NCBI GenBank assembly: GCA_015698045.1
Contig: BLAL01000191.1
Coordinates: forward strand, 248,001 to 312,000
Direction: 5' to 3'
DNA: 64,000 nt
From: Rhizophagus clarus
Taxonomy: Eukaryota > Glomeromycota > Glomeromycetes > Glomerales > Glomeraceae
In this document: positions 1-11,484 of the stretch, in pieces
Layout: every line of letters starts with the position of its first letter
Numbering within the stretch: the first letter of the stretch is position 1
Notes under the pieces: generated by a model
What the model was told of the DNA's origin: nothing
Databases searched by the model: none
The model's input: the letters and a program-made list of their open reading frames with translations, nothing else
Translations under genes and position numbers: made by a program

Positions 1-1620
1 CGTTTCTTAATACAGTATTATCGATCTAATCTTTTAGAAAGATACTTAAATGAGTAATAAATTAATAATATCAATAACAATGAAGGGTTCTTTTTTATTT
101 ATTAACAAATGGAATTATTTTTAGGGTCCCCTGCTGTTGTGTGAGAATAAATATTAGACAACGCGTTATTTATTTTTACTTAAAATAATACTTCGATCGA
201 GACAACTCCAATTTGAGTTTTTTTTTTTTTATGAAAATGCTTTCCTTTGAACAACAATTTTTCATTAAATATTACCAATGCAATCATGGTTTCTTTTGGA
301 GGAAGAAATTGGTCGATTACAAAGTTTATTGATAACTTAAACGACACTTTGAATATAATCGCACATTTCATTTGCAAAATAATTGTTTAATATACTGTAT
401 AATTATATTTTGTTCAAAAACTTTTTACTCTCATCTCTTTTATAAACTTTATCAGTAATAACGTAAATTACAAGAATCTCATGATACGATTTGATTATTA
501 AATTTGCACTATTTTTACAACCATTTAAGAAAAATTTTTTTTTTGCATTCTAAAGATTCGCTAAGGAATCATTATCTACAGTTAACAAAAAAAATAATCA
601 GAATTACAATGACTAAAAAACTAATGATTAGAATGATTTCAAATTTTGCAAAGTTATTGTTAAATATGCATAAGTTATGTATATAAAATTTTAGCAATTC
701 ATTTTCTTCTTGTTTCACAATCAATTTTTTAATTCAGGTAATTTTTTTTTAAAAAAGTTTAGTCGACCTATATATTTATATGAAAAATTTTAAATATAAA
801 GTTTATCTTTTAAATGATTTATTAAAAAACTTTTATTTCCATTTGATTAAATAAATTGCAATTGAAGTTTACTTAAAAATAATTATTTCTTGTATATTTA
901 GACATTACTAACTAATAGCAATAAGATTTTTATAATTAAATAAAGTTCATTTGGTAAATTCAATTTTTTTAATAATTAACTAATTATAAAATATTAATAA
1001 ATTAACTTAAAATATACTTTAATTCATAATTGATTACTTTTTTATTTGAATACTATATTAAAGTTTTTGGATATTTTATGATTTAAATTTTTAATAACCT
1101 TTTTTAAAATTAAAAATACAATTAAAAGATAAAGAAATAAGATAAATTGCTAAATTTTATATGCATAATATATATATATTTAATAATAGTTTTTTTTTTA
1201 AGTTTTAAAGACATTGACTATACATGCATTTATTAGTTAAAAGATTAGAATTATATATAATCACTATCTAAAACAAAAATTATATAATCTGAATCACAAA
1301 GGGCTCATCCTGCCACATCACCTATCAAATTAGTTATAATAAAAATATCAGAAAAATGAAAAAAGTAAAAGAAATATTGTAAAGTAATAAAACTTTAAAA
1401 CAAAAAAAGAATTAGGACTGCATATTCCCCCTATAGTTAATTCTTTTCTTTATCTTTAGCATATTAAGTATAAATTTATTATTTATTCTAACAGTTGCTT
1501 GATTTCTACCTTTTCTCGAAACATGATTAGCTGGTTTAATAATAGTTTTATAAAATTTTAAATAATTAGTAAATCATTAGTTTTTTTACTATTTTATATT
1601 AAAATCAGACAAGTTATATA
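1..1620. other. AT-rich desert, no gene seen
   Basis: The stretch is dominated by A/T homopolymers and short stops in all frames. The few open frames of about 60 codons have no recognisable domain, splice context or codon bias, and I treat them as chance. No tRNA-like or rRNA-like block was recognised by eye. Confidence 0.6.
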
Positions 1621-1625
1621 ATATA

Positions 1626-1792
1626 TGGGATCTTTGCAATAGAAAGGTATGAAACTCAAAAAAAATTAAAAATTTAATTAATATTAAATTTACACTTATT
1701 TTAATATAAAAAATATAATTAGCATGTAAATTAAATTTAAAAATTTTTTTGAGTTTCGTATCTTTCTATTACAAAAACCCCATATTCAACTT
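1626..1792. mobile_element. 167-bp MITE with long terminal inverted repeats and TA duplication
   Basis: The left end (TGGGATCTTTGCAATAGAAA) and the reverse complement of the right end (TGGGGTTTTTGTAATAGAAA) match over about 38 bp with a few transitions, ending in GAAACTCAAAAAAA. TA lies immediately outside each end (1624-1625 and 1793-1794), as expected for a Tc1/mariner-type target duplication. The interior is AT-only and cannot encode protein. Family assignment beyond 'TA-inserting MITE' is inference. Confidence 0.75.
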
Positions 1793-2230
1793 AAAGTATA
1801 ATAAAAATAACCTGTAATTTTAGAGTAAATATATATATATATTATTATTATTTTGCTAAATATTTATTATTATAAAAAAAAAACTTTGAAATATTTTAAA
1901 AGAATTAATTTATGTGTAAAATTATTTTATTATATAAGCAATTTCACAAATAATTTGCAAAATATTATTTATTATATTATATACACTTTAATAAAAATCA
2001 AAAATATTTATTTTTATTATAATATATGTTTATATATATTGTAATAATATAGAAATATATTTTAAAATATCTTTTTCTTACAGTAAACTTACAATTATTA
2101 TTTAAATTTAAGGAATTTATAATAAGATTTTTTTTTAAATTATTATATTTTTTTAATAGTATTTTTGTTAATTTATCTTTACTAATTAATAATTTTTTAA
2201 TTATTATAAAAATATTAATTTATTAGTTAT
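1793..2230. other. AT-rich spacer between two MITEs, no gene seen
   Basis: Only A/T homopolymers and TATA-type dinucleotide runs are visible. No open frame with recognisable content was found. Confidence 0.5.
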
Positions 2231-2232
2231 TT

Positions 2233-2583
2233 TTACAAATTGCATGATTAGAATCAGATTAGAATTAAAATTAGGATTAGCTTAAGATTAAGATTAACGT
2301 TTAATTTTACTTTACAAAATTAATCATGATTGAATTTATTAAAGTATTAAATCAGTCAAAATTTAATTACTCATTATAAATTTGATTGAAATTAAGATAT
2401 TACATTAAAAAAATTCATAATAATTAACTTTTAATTCCTAATCTTACTCAGTGAATAAGATTAAAATTATATATGAAATTTCAATCATGATTAGCTTGAG
2501 ATTAGCCTTAATCTCAATCATGTTTTTTATAAAATCAGATTAACCTTTAATCTTAATTTTAATCTTAATTATACAATTTGTGA
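2233..2583. mobile_element. about 350-bp foldback MITE rich in GATTAA-type subterminal repeats
   Basis: The left end reads ACAAATTGCATGATTAG and the reverse complement of the right end reads ACAAATTGTATAATTAAG. Both are followed inward by many direct and inverted copies of an (A)ATTAAGATTA motif, so each arm is internally repetitive. There is no coding capacity. The exact ends and the target duplication could not be fixed because the flanks are T-rich. Arms made of short subterminal repeats resemble hAT- or Mutator-type foldback elements, but I do not assign a superfamily. Confidence 0.6.
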
Positions 2584-4970
2584 AGACACCCATTATGAAA
2601 TTTAAATAAAATTTGACTAAATAGATGTATTTTTAAATACATTTTGAAAAAAAATATTATTAATTTTTTTTTTAATATTAAAAATATACTAGTATTTATT
2701 TAACTTCTTAGAGTCTTAATGAATATAAAAAATAAATAAAAAAGATTTTAAGTTACTATTATAGACTTACTGGAATCACTAACTGTTATAATGTTAATAT
2801 TTAAGAATTATTTCACAAATTTTATTATACTTCTTAAAATTAAGGTTTTTAAAAAAATTAAAAATCCAAATAGTAAATGTAAAATTGTTAATTATTTTAA
2901 ATCTTAAGAGGATTTATACTTTATTATTAATAATCAATCTTTTAGAATAAAGTAAAATTAAATTAATATCATCATATCATTTTGTTTTTTATTATATACT
3001 GTAAAAGTAGTTTGAAGTCTAAAGCTAAAAAGTAAGATAAATTTAATAATAAAAATTTAGATTTATTTTTATTTTACAGAAAAAATAAAATTGCAACTGA
3101 ATTACTAGCCATCAACTCTAATTGTATTTTTATAAAGAATTTATTGAAAAGTTTAAATAAATCATCATCTAAATATAAAGAAAGAAAAAAAATAAAATAA
3201 AAATAAGAAATTTAAAGCAGAATTCTTCTATTTCAAAGAGGTTGTCTAAAAAGCAATTACATAAAAAAATCCTAGAACTTAAAGTATCTTTTATAAATTT
3301 TAAATAGTCTTAGAATTTTTACCTTTATTTTTCTAGATAATATAGAAATTTTCTTTTTTGTATTTATTCTTTTTTTTATTTATTTACATATTTTTTTAAT
3401 TATTTTTAGTGATTATTTGAACTGGTTTATAATTGGGAGTATGCTTTTTATTTTATAATAGGATATATAGTATTTCTTTATTTAATCAATAAAGTCATAT
3501 ATTTTTTTTAATACTCTAAAAAAAAAAAAAATAAATAAAAAATAAAATTTTTTAAAAATCTTTTATTTTGATTATATTACTAATTTTTTATTTAATTTGT
3601 TAATTATTATTTATATTATATTTGATTTTAAATTTAATTAAATAAAAATTATTATTGTTATTAATTAATTAATTAATTAAAATAAATTTTATTATAATTA
3701 TCCAAGAACAAGATAATGAAATTACATACAAAAAAAAGTATGTAAGTATTAGAGTCTGATTAACTATTGTTAAATTAAAAAGATAAGTAATTGCAAACTT
3801 TTTAATTATAAGTATAAGAAAAACTTAGGCAAATAACTTAACTCTGCAAAATACAACTATATCTGTCTTCCTGTCATAAAAGCCTTAACTTCTGAACCAT
3901 TTACCAAAAAAATTTAGAAATAGTATAAGTTATACAATTAAATGACAATAATATTACCAATTTACACTAATCAGTTATAAAATAAAAAAAAATTAACTAT
4001 ATAATTATATTGCAGAATAAATATATTACCTATTAATTAATTCTTTAAGTAAATTAGCCAACCTGAACAAACTATTTAGATCTTCAAAATTGATGACTAG
4101 TATATTTAAAAAGAAAAACTGAAAACTACAATAAAATTTGTAATAGTTTAATACATGCCAACTTAATCCAACCTAATCAAGAACTGATCATCTAGATCTA
4201 TATCCTTTTAAACAAATATTCAACTCTTCCAAAAAGAAAAATATCAAGTTACCAATATTGATCAATTTTTAGGATACCTTTTTACCCCTCAAATTATTCC
4301 AAAAAATAAAAAGCAAAAAAGAAAGATAAGAAAAAATAACAGAAAATAAAAGAAAAATATAATCTCTAAAAAACTATATACCTAAAGATAGAAGTAAAAA
4401 TTAGGTAAAGGAAGTAAAATACTAAACATCATTAAAATAATATCTTAATAAAGAAAAAAAACTTTAACTATTAAGTACTGTGAAAATTTCTCTTTTCTAG
4501 TTTTAAAGTCTTTGATTTCAATTTAAAATTTTAAAAAAAAAAATTCTAAAAATACCATTAGATCCAATAAATACAAGTAGTAGACTTTAAGTTGATTTAT
4601 AAATATTTTAATTAAATATAAAATAACTTCTTTATATAAAGCTCTTTACTTAAGAATACTATCTATATGGTGAAATATCATTTTCAAAATATGAAATGAA
4701 TAGAAAGGCGAAGAATTTATTGAATTATTATTATTATTTTTAAAATATATAATAAAATATTATAATTAAATTTATTTTTAATATTTTTATATATAAGTTT
4801 AATATTATGATTTAATATTATAAGAAATGTTATAATATAAATTTAATTTAAAATTTTTTTATAAATAATATACTATATCTTTTTTTTGACAATTTATTAT
4901 TACCAATTTTTTAATTTACTATTTTTTTTTAATTTTTTATATTTTTTAATGTAAATCTTATTTATTAGTC
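2584..4970. other. AT-rich desert, no gene seen
   Basis: Very AT-rich sequence with long A and T homopolymers, for example near 3520 and 3660 (ATTAATTAATTAATTAATTA). No reading frame, paired splice sites or structured RNA could be supported. Confidence 0.55.
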
Positions 4971-4999
4971 TAGAGCGAAGTGAAGGACTATATATGTTT
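4966..4999 (-). repeat. possible 3' terminus of the Helitron-like element
   Basis: Read on the minus strand, a GC-richer block with AGTC...GACT arms around CTTCACTTCGCTCTA lies about 430 bp beyond the stop of the helicase-like gene and ends CTAGACTAATAA. Helitrons end in a small hairpin followed by CTRR and insert between A and T, so the position and sequence fit. The stem is only four base pairs, and I could not find a matching 5' TC end. This call is tentative. Confidence 0.3.
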
Positions 5000-5425
5000 A
5001 TGAAAAGTGATGATTAATTAAAGTCACGTGGTGATATCTATTTGTTCGCATGTGTCACGTTTAAATTTTGTACTATGCATTTATAATAAATGGTTGATAA
5101 ATAATAAACGGTTGATAAACAAAAAAAAACAAAAATAAACTGTAAGACAAGTGTTATGTATTACATAATGCGACTGCGAAATGTGAAATTTTGTGATACA
5201 AATAAAAAAAAATTTTGAAAAAAAATTAAAAAAATTTAGAAGTGAAATAATTTAAATAATTGAAATAATTGTAAGTAATGTAGAATTGAAATATATGTAC
5301 TTAGAACACAATTGCATAATAATATAAAGTATTTTAAACTGAAAATATTATTTTTTTTTTATGTAAGCTTTTTATTGTCAGATCTATATTCCTTGTAAAA
5401 AAAGACGAGTTAATCAGTAAAGATT

Positions 5426-8400
5426 TTATGTATGAGTCTTAGTTTCTGGTATCATGGAAACTAAGCGCTCTTCTTCTTCTAACCTATCTTTTAGTCTTTT
5501 GCAGTTTTTAATTTGCTGAAGTCTCTCAAAATTGAATGGTTTGAAGAAAAGATCTTTAAGAGTATATACTTGAGATACTGCCACAAAAGTAAGACCTGCG
5601 ATGAACTCTTTTCACCAAGATCTATTACAGTCTTTTGTAACGTGAGACCTTAGCTTTTATGCACTGTAATTGATTACGCAAGATGAATAGGAATTTGCAA
5701 GCACGAACAAGTAACTCTAGAATTACCAGTCCAGGTGTATTGAATTGGTGCAATTGGCACAACTTTTTTGCCTTCTAAGCAGTAATAGTGGGTCTTTTAT
5801 AATTATCAAAAGAAATCAGGACTGCTGTAGGAAGGCAAGGCAGTCCTTGATCTTCACTGAATATTATTTCTTGAACGATTCTCATCGCACTATTGACCAG
5901 CTTGATTTCTGTCTGCAAGTTTGCTGTTAACATGACTTGTGCACCTCTTGCTAACAATATATATGCTTCAAGTTTATGCGCTATGTCTGAGTCTGCCTTT
6001 TTTGCTTTATTGCTTCCTGTGTGTATAGCTTGAATTTTAGCAACGTGAATATCTGAAGATCTAAGTTGATCTATATTTACTGTATTGACTTCAGACCACT
6101 TTGTTAGAAGGAATAAGACGTTAGAGAATTCATTACGTTTTATTACACTGAGCTTATCTTCTATTCTTGTGGTAAAAATTATCCAGTCCTCTATACTAGG
6201 TTTTCCATTACGCAATCTTAAGAGAATACCTCTAAGTTCTTGTTACTTTTTAGAATTTTCTGATTGACACTGAATGATTTCAAGCTTATATACTTCTTTG
6301 AACTGCTTGTATACTGCAGAATCACTATTGGATAATACATCCTGCTTATCATTTGCATACATAGGAAGATCAAGGACAGGTGAAAGCTGCCCAAAATCAC
6401 CAAATAAGATAACTGATCTACTGCCAAATAGTTTGTTATTATGCTCAGAAAAGGCTTGCCAGAACCACATATCGATTATGATGAGCATTTGGCGGCTAAT
6501 CATACTTAACTTATCGATTATTACGTATCTCACATCACTTAATTTATCCTGTAGTTGCTTCAGCCATTCACCATTTATGTCGAGATGTTTGCTATCATTA
6601 ATTATTGGTATTGATAGCCCTGAATGTATTGTTATCCCATCAATGTTAAAGACTGCAATTTCTGTTGGACAAGTACAATTATTGGTGACTTTGATCCTGT
6701 TCCTACCATTTCCTGAAGTCTACCTCGAATTGCCTTGATCAAGTAAGTCTTTCTGGTTCCTGCAGTCCCCATTATAATTATTTTTAAAGGATCAATTTGA
6801 TGCCCATTAAGCATATCATTATAATGAGACTCTATTCGCTTGAAAATAATTTTTTGATTACCATTTAGCGTTTGATAATCTACTATTATATTTTTTTTTT
6901 CTGCATTAATCCTACAATTTCTGCTTATAAACGTGTCAATATTTACAAGCTCTATATCAGAATATTGTTGTCTTGGATTGTTAACCCAATCATGATTTAA
7001 ATCAATGTCTCAAGATCCTAGATCAGAGGAGTAATCAAAACTTGCTTTTGGTCCTATCGCTGAAAGAAACATCTGATCAGATCAGTATTCATCTTGTTCT
7101 TCATCTTTGATTAGATTTTCTTCCTCTTCATCTAATATTTCACTTTTCACATCATCTTTAGGCGATCCAAGTATGTTGATCAGATCAGTATTAATTTCCT
7201 CAAGATGACAGTTATATAATGTTGATCATGCTATAGTGTCATTTTCTATTAATTGTTAAAGATCTCAGTGGCGAACATGAAGAAGAACTTTTATGTGACA
7301 GAATTCTTTTCACTGAGGACCTTCGCACAATGGAGATAGGCGTGAAAATACATGAACAATATTTTTCTGTTGACATCTTTTTCACTGACCTTTGACTAAT
7401 TTATGTGTTAAATGTAATCGAAAGAGCGTAAAATTTTCAAGTTCAGTAGACCAATCCCAATATGCCTTTAATGGTGATTTTTCTGTTCGTCTTGAGTTAT
7501 TAACTTCAAAAGATTCTTCATTTTCTCTGGTGCTACAAATCCATCTTGGTGCTTTCTTATTAAGATTGAAGAACACAAATTGCCAACTTGAATGATAGAG
7601 AGGAAGACTGAGAAGAATATGGCAGGTTTCTTGGGTAGAGATATCTCGTTCTGCAATACTGCTCATTAGTAACCTTTGAACTGATATGAGTAATTGATCT
7701 TTTGGCTGATTTTCACTAAGAATTTGATTTAATATGTCTGAAAAGGCTTCTAATCGTAGTTCTACTTTGCTTGCATACTTTAAAATGTATTGCAACGCAG
7801 CGTGTATGCTAAGAATCAGTTTTAAATCCATGTTAGCTTGTTATCCTTACAGTTAAAGTTAGCTATGTGGATTGACATATCAATTGTTTCTTGCTATTAC
7901 AAGTTCTGGCTGCCCACAATCATCTTCTCGCACGAATGTTTGTTCAACTGTGTCTTTGGGATATTCAAACCTGCAAAATTGTCTGCCTTCTTGATTTATA
8001 CGAATACAATACGCAGGACTACATCAAATATATCTTTGTAATTTGTTAATTAGATCAATGTAGTCTTGTTAGTCATCACGTAACTCATTACTTTTCTTTT
8101 GACATGAATGTCATTCAGAAATAGGCATATCAACATCTGGATTTACCGTAGTGACTAGACTGTCAAAGTACTGTACGACTTCCTTCATTATGTTTTTATC
8201 TTTCTTTATATTCTCCTACTCTATCACTAGTGTATTTCTTCTTTTTCTGATTCTGTGCACATGAACACTACTATGATGTTGCCATTCAAACCTATACCAC
8301 CAATCTTTCAATTCCCATTATTTTTTTAGGACGTCATTAAAGAATATCTCAAATCATTTATTGAAAAACCACGTCACGATATGGGAATTGTCAACAATTG

Positions 8401-10868
8401 GAGTTTAGTCTTGTCCAGAGCTTCAGAATTATCATTTAGTGATATAAGTTTATGGAATTCAAGCCAGTGTAAGTCAGCAGCGCTAAATGTAATGAAAATT
8501 AAGCCTTGTGGTCTGATTTGCTTGATTATATTTGTTAATTCATGACGTCTTAAATTTCAGAACTGTTAGGATTTACGTAAACCTTCACTGAAGCGCATAA
8601 TTTTATTGGCTATATGTGTATCACCTTGGATTATTCTTTCTTGAATATCTGCAACTGTGATTTGGACATCGGTAAGGTTTTGTTTAACGTATACCCTCCC
8701 TTCCTGTAGTGCTTGCCAACACATTTAGAAATTCAATGCGAAATATCTCCAACGAGTATGCTGCATAAATCTTCTATCTTTATACAAAAGAAGATATCTG
8801 AAATATTTGGCAGCAGTGTTGTCATAGGACAATGTCTGGAATAAATTACACAAAAAAGAAATGATAATCCTTCAAAATTTTATTATAATAACCTATTTCA
8901 TTACTCAGCAAAAGTATTTTAATATCTATTACACATAAATACATATAATTTTTGTAGAGTTTTTCAAGTTACAAAAGAGTACAGACAGTGCGTGGACATG
9001 TCTGGAACAGCCAAAAAAAGCCACAGACATCGAAAATATACAACACTGTTTGGCAGGCTTTACATCTCTAATGCGCTCTGCATGAAAATCAGCGCTTTTT
9101 GTTAGATATAAAGACAGAAATGCACATGCAATATATCTTGCCGTTTGGAACTCATTAATGGGATTATTATTTATTTGTGGCCATGTAATAGGATGATTCT
9201 CCTGCATTCAATTGAGGGAATTTTGGATGACAACATCTTCGCAATCAGATGGAGGAAGAATGGGAACAAAAAAACGTGTTATCATGTCATCTTTATTTTC
9301 AAAATTGGATTCTTCAGCAATATCTTGAAGCTTGTCATCAATTGAACTATCAATTGGTAAGGATTGAAGAGCTTCATAATCAATAGTTATGTTGAAATAG
9401 TATTGATTGTTTTCTTTTAACTATAATAGTATATGAGCAACCTTTAGCTGGTGAACTCTGAAATCTCTAAATGATTCCAAATTGTTTGCAGATTGATGAC
9501 GTATAACAAGTACATCTAATAATGATAGTTGTTGAAGAAGTTTTGTGGCAAATTCTTGAACATCTTGAGAAAAATAATTATATTTTCTCGATATCTATTT
9601 TGACCACCACAAAGTCTATATACTGACATTACAGGAAAAACTCGCGCAATTAACATTTCCTCAATCTTTGTAAGATCTCACCTGGATCCATATTATTCTC
9701 TACTGAGAATTTTTTTGTAGTGGCATTCTCGCTATAACAATGTCAACATTTCCCTTCACGATTACTATGGATGGAAATTTTTCATTACATGTAGGACAAT
9801 GAGCATGTTTGAATTTATCAACTTTATCACAAAATTTCTTTAGAAGTTTTCGTTCAGATTCACTTAGTACATTTGGTTTGACACATATATTTGTACCTCT
9901 ATCTTGAGAATCTTGCTGTGATAATTGTGAGTCTTGAGCACGTGTATCAGTACCATTCACACCACTGTCTTGAAAGTTTTACTGCAGCAGTTATTGTCTT
10001 GAATCCAAACTTTGGGCATGTGTTTCTGCGTCATTTGTGCCACTACAGTCAAACTTTGATGTACCGATACTCTATATACCGATAATTGCTTTTACCGATA
10101 AATTTTTGTTGTTCCGTTTCATCACTAATAAAAAAATCTCATTATACCGATATTATATATAATTTTGCGATGTAACATATACCGATACTACCTCCTGGTC
10201 CCTTTATAGTAATGTATATTAAGATGTACTGATAATTTTGGTTACACTAGTATTAATTCTGGCTGGCACTATAAGTTTGGTCTGAGTTAAAAATTGTACC
10301 TGGGCATCTTTCTTAATTATGTTCAGAATTAGATTTTTTTTCTATAATCATACTCACGTTATACATAATATATTCAGGAAATTTTGAAAATTTTGGACTC
10401 AAAATTAAGCATAGTGCGAGCCAAAGTTAGATTTTGGCCTGCATTATAATCTACTAATTACATATATGTACTGATATTTCAATGTACTGATACTTTTTTC
10501 CAAAACTGGAAGCATCAGTACATCGAAGTTTGACTGTACTCTGAGAATTTTGCTGCGATAGTAGTTATCGTGAATTCAAGCTTTGATTCGTTATATCTGG
10601 AATATTTTTCAGGTAAGTTCTTTATTTACAATAAGAACTAAGACGTTTTTCACGTTGTTTATCTGTCTTCACTGCTAACTTTACATGCTTTCTTTCTTTA
10701 TTTATCACGTATGGCATGCACCTCTCATTCTTTAGCACCTTCATTTAATTTTTTTCTCAATTTGTATTCATGTTACTTTGCAAGACGTATTTTACGTTTG
10801 CTAGATGATTCATTTTCTCTAGCTTTATGCTTTTGAAGTGCGTCTTGACTAATGAATTTATTTTCCAT
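5426..10868 (-). pseudogene. degenerate Helitron-type Rep/Pif1 helicase gene
   Basis: Read on the minus strand, translated pieces follow the order of Helitron-like proteins. A basic N terminus starts MENKFISQDALQKHKARE (10868) and is followed by a Ser/Gln-rich repeat. Next come a CPTC-type zinc motif (about 9800), a WPQINNNPINEFQTARYIA block (about 9170, the DUF6570/Helitron_like_N entry) and Rep-region fragments (7400-7830). A Pif1 helicase follows: Walker A GTAGTRKTYLIKAI (about 6760), Walker B VIIDKLSMIS (6520), GDFGQLSPVLDLP (6400) and the C-terminal module with RIVQEIIFSEDQG, LISFDNYKRP, EFIAGLTFVAVSQVYTLKDL. The product would replicate and strand-transfer the element by a rolling-circle mechanism. 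Many stops and frame changes break it, the Walker A lysine context is altered (R for G), and a MITE interrupts the N terminus, so it is inactive. The product family is secure; whether it is a canonical Helitron or a related Pif1 element is less so. Confidence 0.85.
10046..10536. mobile_element. 491-bp pogo-like MITE inserted in the helicase pseudogene
   Basis: The terminal inverted repeats are CAGTCAAACTTTGATGTAC at the left and CAGTCAAACTTCGATGTAC in the reverse complement of the right end. TA lies directly outside both ends (10044-10045, 10537-10538). CAGT-start termini with a TA duplication are typical of pogo/Tigger elements. The interior carries several diverged copies of a TGTACCGATA/TGTACTGATA motif and no open frame. 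It lies within the Ser/Gln-rich N-terminal coding part of the surrounding Helitron-like gene, so it is younger than that gene. A transposase of the same broad superfamily (broken) is seen near 62-63.7 kb. Confidence 0.85.
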
Positions 10869-11481
10869 TTTGTATATTAAAGAATAATTCCATAGTGGCT
10901 TGAATTTTACTTTTGTTAATCAAACATTGCACAGCATGATCAATACGGTGAATTACTTTATTTAAAACAAAATTATATAAATTCATGTATAAAACGGGTA
11001 ATTCCAAATTTAATAAATTTTTATTTATTGTTAATAAACGAATATTATTTTATTTTACATGTGCATACATTCAATTTATTATACAACTATACAACTATTA
11101 TAATTTTACAATTTTTCTATAATTATTGTACTTAATTTACATAAAGAATGTTATAAAATTAATTACTAAAATATATTTATCACAGAATTTTATATACCAA
11201 AATCATTATTTATTAGGTCTGACTAAATGTAATAAGAAAAAAAAATTATACATAAAAATTTCACTTCAGTCTACACACCAGCTTACCGGTTCCCTAGTTG
11301 TAATATACTGTATAATATATATTTTGCTTATTTTATAATAAGTATTTAAAGTAATTGGTAGACTTTTTTTTGAAAATTTAACTGCATTAATTTATTATTT
11401 AGTAATAATAAAAAGATAATGAAAAGTTTATTAAATAAAATTATTATAGTAAATTACATCTAATAATAAAATTATATTTTT
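10869..11481. other. AT-rich spacer, no gene seen
   Basis: This stretch would contain the 5' end of the Helitron-like element, but I could not identify its terminal TC motif. Short frames here have no recognisable content. Confidence 0.5.
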
Positions 11482-11484
11482 AGT

